Shown here piece after piece: positions 13,501-26,600 of a DNA stretch of 64,000 nucleotides. The first letter of the stretch is position 1, and every line of letters begins with the position of its first letter. The position numbers and the translations under genes are program-made. Under the pieces are notes generated by a model that saw only the letters and a list, made by a program, of their open reading frames with translations, ran no database searches and was not told the origin of the DNA. Origin of the DNA: Distichodus sexfasciatus (taxonomy: Eukaryota > Chordata > Actinopteri > Characiformes > Distichodontidae); contig JAVGVS010000025.1 of NCBI GenBank assembly GCA_032718565.1, positions 2,837,520-2,901,519 of the forward strand, read 5' to 3'.

Positions 13501-16500
13501 GGGGCTTGGGCTTGTGATATATAAATCGCTTTGTGTCAATGTCAGTTGTAAAATACTAATAAAATTGAACTGAATTGAAAGGAATAAATCCAATATTTGT
13601 AAAGTGAAGATTTTTCAAAACGCTGGATTCTGTAGGTCTGTGTAAACAGTTTTCTTTTAAAGATGGTGTGTTTAGTTCTATTGTGCCTTAAATACCTTAT
13701 AAGTTCTCAAACGTCATAGTATGCGACAGAAAACAGAGAGCGGGGGAAATAGCTGTTTCTGTAAATACCTTCTGTAAATATTCTGTAAATGTGTAAACGT
13801 GGCCTTTAGTTTACACATTAGTAAACACATTAGTTAGATTAGTAAATGTGATACATTTGAAGCTGTTTGATCATGGGATTTATGCACAGAGCAAAAGATT
13901 GTTATCCTTGTGATATGAATTAACAGCTAGTAACACTTAAAAACAGAACATTTCAGAAAAAGGTCCACACAGGCAGAGCGAAACATTGTTAATATAATGC
14001 AACCCACTGTCCAGGTTTTTGGGTGTATTTTCATCACCAGTGCTTTTGGAAAAGTCAGTCAAAGATGGTCACACATAAAAGATAATAAAAGATCATGACA
14101 CAATTGACTTATTTTAGTGGTTTTGGTAGGGCATGATAATTTCTGTTCTCCTCAAAAAAATATCCAAAAGCTCCCATTAATATCAGTATATGCTTTAGTG
14201 TGGTATTAAAATGATCCACTGCAGGTTGTTGAAACCCAATGCAACAGCAACCCTGTGTCCTTCTGCAATCACTCTTGGCATCTGCCGACTGTGTGAACAG
14301 TGCCAGGCTCTGGCCGTGGGCAATCTGGCAAGGGCAGCTCACCTGCAGAGAGATTCCACAGTGGAAAGTGCAGGGCTTGGTGTTCAGGGGGATCGTAAAG
14401 CAGCAGCTCCCACCCTATAAAATACTTCAGGACGGAAGAGCCGGACTGAGAGCTAAGAACACTCCCAGGATCTCCTGGGCCCTGGAACGGGACTGGAATG
14501 TGCTGAGTGACAGTGCTTTTTAGTCAGGCAGGAAGACAGGACCCACAAGAGCCAAAAAGAGCTGTTAGCCAACAGTGTGGTTTTTTAAATATGGTGAAGC
14601 AACAGAGCAGAGACAGCATGGGACCAATGCGGGACTGTTCCTGATCAAGGTAAGGGTGCTAATGATGGTAATGCTCCTGGCAGAACGAGTTTTATGTCTT
14701 CCCAGCTTCCCAGCTTAAGTGCAAGTTGTGGCAGGTAAAGTGTAGCATCCTGTTGGCGACTTAGTGACTAGGAAATGCGGTTTAATGTCTAAGTCTGATG
14801 CAACAAAACAACTTACAGACTCCGTTCTTGATCTCTTTAAGCTGCTCCCCTAGTCCCTTAGCCTCTGCGATCCTGTGGAAGAAACATGAAGCTGTTGTTA
14901 AATTATTAAAGAAATGTTCACCAATTCAAAAAATGTCTGCAAAACAAAAAAGCTATCGGAAAATGTAATCAAATCACGACTCACCTCTCTTTCAGGATGG
15001 CTTTGTTGTCACTTATTGTTAGATGGTCCTCGTGCCTGCGACTAAACATTTCAAATGCTTCCTGCCGGTCCATGAACAGCTCTGGTCCTAAGGAGAATGA
15101 CAAGACATGCCACAAACCATGTTAAGCAAGTGTCTAAGTTGACATCAGGCCACTTCATCACCATCCACAGGCCTCTATTGGCATTTCTATATCTGACGTG
15201 AATTACTAAAACACAAAAACATGCTCGTGTGCTTGGATACAGATGGAACACTTTCCCTGGTGTGGGACACTGAGGCCAAAGAGACAAATTCTTTGGATGA
15301 TGTTCTAGAGATCAGAAGTTACTTTGGCCTAGCGTATACCTTAGCAGTCTTCATTATTTAAGCCAACACAGACGGTACCAATCCATCATCTTTAAGATCC
15401 AAAATCTCCACTAACTTGAATTATATTACAAGTGTGGTCACATAAATGACTAAAATACTAAATGATTATTTTAGATTGTCTGTGCAAAGCAGGGTAATAT
15501 CAAAGAGAAGTTGTAGTTCTACAAAAATGGAAACAAGGCTGTTTGATCTATGCACTGAGAGGTTTGATTGATATAGCACCAAGACCCTTTTCAAGATGTT
15601 AGCGCATCTGCTTCAGCAATGTTGTCCTCCTGAGAGGTGCTGGAGGCTGTCAGAGCAGCATGGACTTTTCAGCATCCTTTAGAGCCGAGTTACTGCAGAT
15701 CCAAGGTTGCTGAAGTGCAAGTTTCTGGACATGGAAAGATCCAGCTGTCCAGGTCCAAAACAGCTGTCACTGATATACAAACCCAGGTACAAGCCCCTTG
15801 TATTTTCCAAGGTCAGCATCATGGAAATCCCAAGATATGCTCAAGTTTAAGATAAAAAATCATTATCTTAACAACAATAATGATATGTTCTAACCTCACA
15901 ATAAAGTTAACTGTAAGTTGAGAAGATGAACAGAATAACTGACAGGGTTGAATAATTGCCACTGAAAGATTTAATTGCATTAATTTTACTCAGTTGTCAT
16001 GTCTCAACCCACACAACAAGCCTGTACAATGCTGAGTTGGGACTGCCATCTCACTATTGATTTGATTATGTGGTCCACCTGTGTTTTCTGTTTATTAGTT
16101 GCTAGCCTGACCCATCTGTCTGTTCTTTGTCTGACTTTGTCTGACGTGTTTGTAGTTTGAGATTTCAAAAACTCATTTGCTTCCCACATTTTTAAATCTG
16201 ACTTGTTTTTTGTTAATAAACTGAACTCACACTTGTCTTTGCACTAATAATACGACAACATGACTTTAAAATGGACGCAACTGAGAATTCTTTAGGTGTA
16301 CACACAAGGCTGTGTAAAGCAGTCATGAGTGTAGAGAAAGTGAAGGTCTAACAGCAAAGAAAACTAAGGATGAGTGTGTAATAGGTAATTTATACTGACA
16401 ATCATAACTAGGGGCAAGCACTGGCTGGGTCCCAAATCCTGTTAAAATTACAAGTCATCCAAAGCAATATGTGCAGCTGTGTATTTGGTGTCAGCTTGTA

Positions 16501-17518
16501 TACACATAACCTTAAGCAGCCCTGTAATAAAGTTCTGTTCATGATCAATAGACACGGAAGAACATTAATCAGCTATTACATATCGGGGTCAAGAGGAGTT
16601 TGTGAAAAGCTAAAGGGATTTCAGATGCTCGTGGAGACGGGAGACATTTCATGGGGGAAACTTGCTGTAGGATCAACCCAATCTGTGTAGGACAATATAT
16701 AGCAGCATTTTTTGCCTAGTTTTATAAGAAGTTACGAAAAGATTAATGCATTCGACCACCCCAACTCTAAACTGTTTATAACTGTCTCATGTGAATTATC
16801 TCCAATTTCTAATCACAAGGTTGTATTAGATTCATACGTACAGAAATGGTTGGTACAAATCCATTTATTCTGAAATCCTGACTTTGAGCTAAGGCAAGAT
16901 AGAAGCTTATTTCTACTTTTGTGGCATGGAAGTGGAGTGTAAAAAAAATAATAGTTATAATGTACTGTATGTTATAGTGCACAAATAAATAAATTAAGGG
17001 TTGACCAATTATCTGTGTTTAATTTTGACCATCACTGATATTAAGTAATTACAAGGTGCACTAACGTGGCTCCACTGCCGTCTCTTCTCTTCCTGTCGTT
17101 TGGACTCGACTCACTGCTTCCTTCAACGTCCTGCCCACAACAGTCTCTGATTGGCTATATGTCACATGAGATGTAGGTTAAGTGGAGAGCATGCTGAGCA
17201 GCTTTGCTTTCTTCACTACAACCTGCTACTTAATTTGGAATGCTAAACATTTAAGTATATATACAGTATATATTAGGTTTTCAGTATTTTACCGAACCGT
17301 TCGGTACACCCTGTTCAATTCGCTACACCCAGGTGAACTGTGACAGTTCGGTACGCCTTACATTGAACTTTAATTTTTAAAACTTGGTCATTGTGCACAG
17401 ATTAAAGGTCCATGTGAAATACAAGCATGGCATGCTGTAGCGGGTGAAAAGAATGAACCGAAGCTTCGATTCTAGAAAAATTGCCTCAACCATTTCTTGG
17501 TTATTTGAATAATTGTTT

Positions 17519-17603
<85 letters not shown>

Positions 17604-20600
17604 TATTGCATATTGGTACCAAATATCAGGTAATCTGCATTGTTATCCGTTACCATTATCGTAATCTGCAGTAATTGGTATTGATATCCTCCCTGAAAAA
17701 CCAATATTGGTCGACCTCTATAATAAATAAATAAATAAAGCAAGCAAAACAAGCACACCTGCTCATACCCCCATTTAACATTAGGAGCAATTTAAACATT
17801 GTAAAAAGTCAATCCGTGCAATTAGCTAAATACAGGAAAAACCGCAGAGCACTCATGGGAATCACCCTCATTTACGAATGTTGTAACACTCAAATTTGAG
17901 CTAATCTACATCTGGAAAAGTTTAATAAGCCCCAGCATAACAGTCAGATGTGTCAGATGTGTCAGAGAACTGCTACTCACGGCAAGGCCATGCAAGAGAT
18001 GTAAGAATGGAGGGATAAAATATGGCTACATCCCAAACTTCATACTACCATTCTAAACAGTATGTCAAAATAGTACATCAAAAGCATGTTGAAGTGAATG
18101 TAGAGTATAGTCATCAATTACACTCAACCTGCTACTGTACTTCATAAGAACACTAGTCTATAAAACCTTATACAGTAACTGACATAAGGTTCAACTAAGA
18201 TTTAAAAAAAAAACATTCAAAATAACTGTGTTGTCATCTAAAGCTTTCCAGAACAAATAATCAAATCATACCCAAAAATATGATGAGCATTCATGAAAAT
18301 ATTGTGCCGTCAGCACTAAATATATAGTGCGCTCCAGGAGGTTTTTGAGCTCAAAAATATGAGAGAATTATTTTCTAGGATGCGTGACCATACATCATTT
18401 AAAAGCTATGTTTCTAAAATGCTGACAGAGAGCATGCTCCACGAGGTCAACATATTTAGTATCACTAAATGCAGTAGTCCAGGCCCATGTCATATGGGAT
18501 GGTAATGTGCTCTTTCATCCATATGATTAATGCACAAGGTGGAAATAATAACTCACAATGTGAAATTCAGATGCTCTTAAACAGAAGTAACACCAAATTT
18601 AGGGTTCTGTACTGAAGACACAGATGATCATTATTGTTTTGCTATGTGTTATCTTATATGTTCTATGTATTGTATGCTTCATATAACTGAGGAATGTGAA
18701 CAAATGGAAGGACTAGTCAGCCCATATTTCCCTGACAAAGGCATGCAGCCTGTCTGGCTGTGTTCCTCGGTACTATACATCAAACGCATGCAGTATTATT
18801 TCATAATGTAACATAATATTCTGTTATCAGGGAGTGAAATGATAAGAGGTTTAGACTATGATAAATATATCACATCTGATCATTTGACAGATACAAGATT
18901 CTTTTTATTAAGATCTCATATTAAATCCACTGAATGGATTCCGCTTCCTGGCTGCACTATACAACTGAATCCACACCAAAAATGTGTCATTTATAGACAT
19001 TATTGAGTTGAGATTGTTAAGATTAGTAACAGTGCTTAATGTTTGGGTATTTGTATTTATTCTAAGCATAATCTACTCATTCTTCTGTGTTTTATTAATT
19101 ACTGATGGTAAGGGTTGTTTTGACACAGCTCTCAGTCTTTGTTTTTAATAGGAATTTACGAAAATAAGATTCTTGCAAAAGCAGGTAATTATTTTCAGGT
19201 TTTTGGTTATTTCAATTTCCTACTCAAACACTCATCACACCGTATGACATTTTAAGGCATTTAACCAACCATGGATCCAAAAAGCAACATGTCCGGCTAA
19301 ATGGGGGTTTTCTGGCATTACTCAGTCGTTTGTGCCGCTTCTCCCTACAGCATGGAAATTGAAGACAACCATAATGTGAATTCCTTTACCGCATTTATAG
19401 ATCATGCTTCTTACCCCCATGAAACCCCGGAGGCTTCACATGATTTCTATTACATAATGTGGACTGGGAGCTGAAACAAGTCCATATGACATTAATTGTC
19501 AGGCATTTTGGATTTTTTTTTAAATCTTCTGAATATCCTGATTAAAACCAGCAAACATTCATCCCCAAAGAAGGGCTTGCAACAGCCAACCACCACACAG
19601 ACTCCCCAACAGTCAGGCAACAGAACATTCCATGAATATTCCTCCATGAGCAAAATGACATCACATCTTAAAAATTCTTCATTATTACTGGTGTTTAGCC
19701 ACATTTCTGTAAACTCCAGCTTGAATTTCTCATCGCCCTGCTGCCATGCCGAGAGATGACAATCTGATGAGTAATCAGAGACCTACTGAGGTTGCAACAA
19801 ATGTGTTTTTAATGAGAAACACATTCAGACAGCAGATTAATGTGCTGGACTTCTTTTAGTGCTGATCAGTGTCAGTGTTTTAAGGTCTGGAGAAAAGTAA
19901 TAGGAAAGAGCTTGATGGCAAGATGGTGGCTGACTTGGTGGCAGTGTGAAGATCCCACTACACCCATCACTCTTATCAAGCTCAGACCTCTGACAACCTT
20001 CTACTGAAGAGAAACCCAAAGGATTTCAGGCGCTGATCTCGAAGAAGTGGTTTCAGACAGTTTAAGAAACCTAGTCATCTGCTAGACAAATTTTCTTCAT
20101 ATGGAGCTTTCTATCTGTGGGTTTAAAGCAAAAAAGGCAATGACCCTCTCCTTCTGACTGAGGCCCAGTAGGGTGACAGTAAGCACTGTGGACCTGTGTG
20201 TCAAGGAAAAGTCCATGTTTTTCTTCATACAAGTGGAGAGAAAGCACAAGGCTTAGAGTAAACGGAGATACTGCCATTATTCAGAAAGCCATGACAGCAG
20301 GTTAAAGCCAGGAGTGACTGAAGACAAGAACCACAGAAAGATTTAGATGACTTCCTGGACATAAATGTCTAATATATTGGGCATATTAGGTTACATAGTC
20401 TTTTAAGCTCTTTATTCATGCCATATAGCTAAGGAAAATACCCTACACACCGGGACTTCACATTTGCAGAAGAAAGTGCACCTGGTATGAAACACCTGAG
20501 CCTGCATTATAAACTACTTCTGTTACTGTAACTTTGCAATGTGTCTCAGCAGGACATAAAAGCAGAGGTCAACAGGCAACTCAAGCTTGAGTAGTGCAGG

Positions 20601-23600
20601 GTCGGCCACTACAGAATGGAATGTCGTCTATGTAAAGGTCACAGTCATTATGTGTCCTTACTCTTAACCTTGGAGATTAGGAGATCTGCAATTATCCAGC
20701 TGTGCCCAAGCAGTCCTCAGGGCAGAGAGGATGTATCTCCAAATTACATTTAAAAATCCAGAATCAAACCAGAACACACCCAAAAATATATCAGAACCAC
20801 ATCTGTGCACATTATCGTTGCAATTACTGAAGGTAACTGTTAATTACAAGTTTAGAATCCATTTACCATTCAGCATCATCTTAGAATAATAACAGAATAA
20901 TGATTGCACTGGTCAATGACATACATTGTAAAGATTGTATATATCTATCTATATTCATAGAATAGTCACAGTGAAAGTCAGATTGACTGTCGCTAAACAC
21001 TGAAATGATCAGTAATATCTACTAAATGAACAACATTTGCATTTACCACATCCCACTGATGGTTTGTGTTTAGTTTAGTCATTTTTAGAAACTGTCACAT
21101 CACGACAGAAAATTCAGCACTGATTGCCATCAAAGGTCAAAGGTCAATCATAGAATACTATTGAACCCACAAAACATCCTACAAAAAGTTTTAAATTAAT
21201 ATACAAATGACACTGCACTTACATTTAGAAAACATACCATGCTAATGACTAATTACATAACATGATTACACAATAACAGACATCTGTACCTTATAAACTG
21301 AAAGCTTCCAGTAGATATTTTGGGAGCAATCAAAAGAAGAACACATTCCTTCACCAGCTGCTCTATAGCGATTTAGCCTCTTTGTTAAGCCTGACACAAA
21401 ACCTCTGGATACCATCAGCTCTGTCCATTCTATTCTAAAAAGGCTCACAACATTCGAGCATTTGACAGAAAGTTTGACAGAAAGCTTTCTTTACTGTGTT
21501 CTAGTATCTTGAGCCATCATTTTCCAAGAAATCACATTTTACCTTTATACCATTTAGTTTATTACACAATCTTATTCCCATTACAGTTTCCCTGTGTCAA
21601 AGAAGGATTGAGTAAAAACCTTTTTATTTATTTTCCTGTGAATTTTTTATATGTATTTTACGTGTTACAGAAATTTAAAGACAGCAGTGTAACAGGTCAG
21701 GCTGGAATTTGTTGTGACCATTCCTGAAGAAATCAGGGGAAAATAGGCAGGTAAACCTTGCCTAAAAGCAAGTAATGTGTAACCACTTAGTTAATCTTAT
21801 TATGCCTGTAACCCTCATGACAGGTTTGGACATTGATGCTTTAACATCAAACTGATATATATTAGCCCCAGTCTAAGTAAACTATAGAAGCTGCATAAAG
21901 ACAGAAATCATGCTTTCCCTCTTCTTCAATGGCAAAACATGCCTACATTAATGCTCAGAGCTGTATTTAAAGGCATCTAAGACACAGAACTGTAAATGGA
22001 GTCTATTTAGGTTGAGTTCACTTCCCAAAATGACAGTGTAGCACTAGCCAATGATAGAAACCATGGAGGCATGGATGGACTCTAGATCACCAGATCCTGC
22101 AGTATGGCAGCAATTACACTGAGTCACTCTGATTTCAAGCCATTCCAACAAGATGAATGGTGGGGCATGGCAAAGGCCTCCAAGCCCATAAGTGATGTCT
22201 GAGAGAAGCACTTGTGTATCGGCTCCCTCTCCAAAAATGTTGCATTCCAGCATGATTTACTATAAGTGCGAGCTTGCTTCAAGTGTGTTCATATGAGGAC
22301 AGCTTTTCATTTGTACACAAATATGATTCATATTGTGCATAATAGTGATGTTTATGGTGATCCTTGCCTACAAGATATACTTGCCTATGAGAGCACCAGC
22401 CAACAGCCCTATAAGTTGCGAATAGTTTCCAGACCTTAGTTCATGTCGGCAGGATTCCGAGATGTTTGCAACATTTGAGATTCTCTCGCCTTTTGTCCCG
22501 AAGCCCAACACTTGTCAGGCTTTACACAAACACCAGCGTTCCAGTTTAGTGGACAACATTCCAACATGTTCACTCAATATTTTATTCAGTTCAAATGAGG
22601 ATATACTCTTGAAAAACTAGGTTTCCTCTCGATACATTACAATTTACTGCATTTCGTGGAAATTAACAGAAACCTGGTTAATAGCTTTGGTAACTTTGAG
22701 AACTATATTAAAAACCACATTTACATGGCGATCCCAATATCAGTGGGGCAGTTGGTAGCTTAACAGTTAGGGAGTTGGGCCTAAGACCCAGATTGGGAAA
22801 AGGAACTACTGCACAAGTTACTAAGGTATTACTACGGATGGGTCAATCTTCATTGTGGTACAGTGCTGTATGGTGTTGTACAGTGCTGTAGTGTGTTCAA
22901 AATGACCAATAATCACTCAAAGAAAAAAGGAATAAAATCATCTTGTGTGTCACGAGGACCGATCCTTCATTCAAATCAGCATGACCATGTCATAACTAAA
23001 GATGGCACCAGTCTGTTACGTGGAACGGATATCGGTCTGATAACAACTCAAATATCTCAATCGGGTATCGGTGGCATTGGACTGATCTGTGTAGCTGATC
23101 TGTAAATGCGCACATGCACAATTGGTTATGCATCGGAAGCAGCACTACGGTAAAGCTCGTTTATTGTCATTCTAATGACACTAATTTGTACGTATTGGCA
23201 TGGCAATGTGCAGAACAAGCAACACACTACACTACAAGATCTGAGATGAAAATGGAGTGTACAGTATTAACCAGTTGAACACAGACGAAAACAGACACCT
23301 AATTCATTTGACGTTTTATAAGCCCAGCTCTCCAGAACTGTCCGGTAATTGCTGTGCATCAATGCCTGGAGATTTATTCTCTCCTAACTAGAGCTGAATG
23401 AAACCCAAGCATTTGTTTTTTAATAGCCTCCTCTGCTTTAACCTGGTACGCAATTACCCTCAATGTTCCTATTTTCGAGCTGGGCATCATTAACCAAACT
23501 GTCCCGCAAAATGCCGGCTGCTCCAGGAACTTGTGGTGGAAAGGACAAAAGTAGCAACTTGACTGATGAGTAGTTGGCTTGTTCTTTATCCCCAAAGCCA

Positions 23601-26600
23601 TGATCATGGAAATGATCAGAGTGCAGGTTTACCATCATCTCTAAGCCTCTACAAAACCATGCTGAGAGGAAAGAGGCCAAACATATGGAGTATGATGGCT
23701 TCCTCTCGCTTTGGCTTTCTCTCTGCACTTCAGAAGGGCAGAAAGAGCTGCTGTTCGACTTTATCATCCCAGATTCTGTCCAGGTCCACAGAAACCCTGC
23801 ATGGTGAGAGCAAAACGGGTCACGTTTCTCCCAGAATTTTGCAGGAGTCTAAACATTAAGGGGAATCCTTACATTTCATGCTGGTTCGACGGGGTGGGTG
23901 CCAGGACCCAGACTCCTATATCACTAAAAATACCGCCCTCAGTGCCAGTGTGCAACAAGCCTGAACATGAGTTCCATTGTATGTTTCCATTTTCCACAGA
24001 TTGTTTTTACGAGTCTCATATGAGTCTTTAAAGATTACACAGACATGCTGTACCTCTAACCTTGACACATAAGTCTCAGTGATGTTCCTAATCATGTACT
24101 TTCCTCTTTTCAACGCTTTGGGGCCCAGACATCTCCAGAAAAGTATTTACAACTCTTCTGCACAGAAATCAGAAACGAAACTGCATGCAACCTAATCAAA
24201 CCAGCATTGTAGTCCCATATCTCAATGAACCTCATAACATTCTGTCCAGATATATTCTAATGACTTGAAGCTGTGTGATCAGCATATGTATAAAGTAAAA
24301 AGCAGAAAAAGAATTCACAAAAAATGTCCTGCCAAACGCACATTGTAAAAAAGTGACAGTACATAGAGTGAATGTTACTAATTAGATGTTAAATAAATTA
24401 ATACATTATACATTTTTAAGGTATTGCACAGTTAAAATGTCACATAAATATTATTTTCTCTGTGTTTGTGTGAGTGTAAGAAAGACCTGTTGGAGTGCCC
24501 TTTAGATGTTGGGGGCGTGTGTGGTCCTCTGAGATTTCCTTCTTACATCTCTCCTCACCAGCAGTGCTGCTGGACGACTGTAATGAGCTCTGGCATGCCA
24601 CATCTCCTGCAGATGCACTAGCTTGGCAAGCTTTACCTTCTTCAACCTTTAACTTACATTTACAGCATTTAGCAGACTTCTCCTTCTTCAGCATGTTCAA
24701 TAACACACCTGGACAGTTGGGTTAAGGGTGGTGCTCAGTCAAACATGTTTACAGCAGATGTTGTAGTAGTTGCAACATCACTAATAATAGTGAAATAGTG
24801 GCGTGTGAGACGTTACAGTCCTTGCATCGAAGAAATGGAACACTGGGCCACAGTTTTACTGGAGCCAAGATAGAACTTCATGTTTGGACCACAGATATTT
24901 AATCGTGACTCCTATAGGAGCTGCTTGTTTTATGGCTACCACACATTTTTCTTATTTTGCTTTGTGGAACACTCAGGCATCTAGTTCTCTTTCTCTAAAA
25001 ATAAAGATGGTCAGCAAAGACAAACTCATAATCCCCATGTCTGGAATGGCTTCCAACATTAAGACAAATGGTAAAAAATCTAAGGCAGCAAATCTTCTAA
25101 AATCACTTCAGTGGAGACCAGATCCAGGTGCAAGAGAGAGTGAAATGTTTTTTATAGTCTCTTATGTATCTCATATTAACTTATATTTACAGCAATTTTA
25201 TCCAGAGCGACTAACATTTTCCAATGACAGGGACAGGCAACCTGGTGCAACCTGGGGTTAAGGGCCTTGCATAGGGGAGCAATGGGTGCAGTAAGATTGT
25301 GTCAGAAAAACATAGTATTCATCTACTGGTACACAACCACACCCAGATGCTATATACTGCTACTTGCTACATGCTACATAATATCGCCTTCTGTATTAAA
25401 ATGTATAGCTTTATTTTATGCCAAAATATCTTGTCTTGTTGTGCATATGTCTGCCTGCATGCATGAAAAATTTAAATTGCGTGCTTCAAATGTGAGCTCA
25501 CACATGGGTTGTGTCCCAAGCTGCGTACTACCACACTTAATAGTATGGTAGGTAAGTTGCTCTTATCTTCTATGCAGTCGTATACATCTCAGGAAATAGA
25601 CAGGGTTGTATCTTAATGGCTCTCTATGCACTAGGTAGTGCACATGGAGTGTCACACTCGCCCTATTTGACTTGGTACATCATATAGGACGGGAAGTGAC
25701 AGGAAATGTACTACGCTCAAAATCCTATGCCGTCGCTCGGCTTTCACGCTTGCTTGACTAGGCACTGTATTAGAAATGTCAGGACCATGGCGTTATTTTT
25801 GTGCCAAAATTCTAAGCACACAGTGGAACTTTGGCAAGCAAAATATCTTGTCTTTAAGCACTCCACTTTCTCATTTATCGGTATCGGTATTGGCATCGGC
25901 AGATATATGCATGAAAAATCGCATCCCTATAAAATACTGTACATTTTTAATCCCATAAGACTTGTGTGTCTGTTAATAAAACTGCCTATGTTAGATATAC
26001 ATGCAAATAACTGGTGCGAAGCATTTTATGGCTTCACACAAAATTTCATAAATTATTATCATCGCTAGTTGTCAGAATACAGCAGTTTAGTGGTAAAAAG
26101 TACCAAAATAATGGACACTTTGAATCAAAAAAGAGAACCTCTGTATATTTGAACATAAATGGCAAATGTTGGCCCATTTTCAAAATTCTTTTATTGCTGT
26201 ACCCAGAATTAAATTTGTAACATAGCGATTATTATAATGCCCACCACACCAAAGGTACATGTAGTGGTCAATACTGGTCAATTATGTTGTCCAGTCAAGG
26301 GGACTCATGATGAAAATCTTGAAGGACACTGACACAGATGAGTGCAAATGCTAATGTGTCATGTGGCTAATGTGGTTGTTCTATAGAATTAGAAGATCCA
26401 TGCAGAACGAACTCCATGCAGCCAAAATATACACATCTTAAATGTCAGCATGATAATCTGATGTTTGCTTTGGAGATAAACTTGTACCAACAGATGATCA
26501 AATAACCATTTAATTTTCCACTGAACAAACTCAGACGTAATGTCACAAGACGACATGGTTAAAATGCTAATTTCCCCCAAACCCCCAAAATGTGAAACTT

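Larger units (their letters stand above)
7738..14816. other. Intron between exons 15 and 16
   Basis: Holds the V-SINE at 8500 and the LINE remnant at 12.4-13.6 kb. The 136-codon minus-strand frame at 9089-9499 matches nothing I know and lacks flanking splice logic. The rest is unremarkable. Confidence 0.7.
15088..24558. other. Intron between exons 13 and 14
   Basis: 9.5 kb with a long AT microsatellite and SINE pieces. From about 19.5 kb onward it is the first copy of the duplicated blocks. 19260-19480 looks unique and is not repeat-like. No additional linker exon could be defined here, although the mammalian protein is longer in this part. Confidence 0.65.

Noticed and set aside
17501..17758. 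Frame with an Ile-Tyr run
   Set aside because: Produced by the AT microsatellite.
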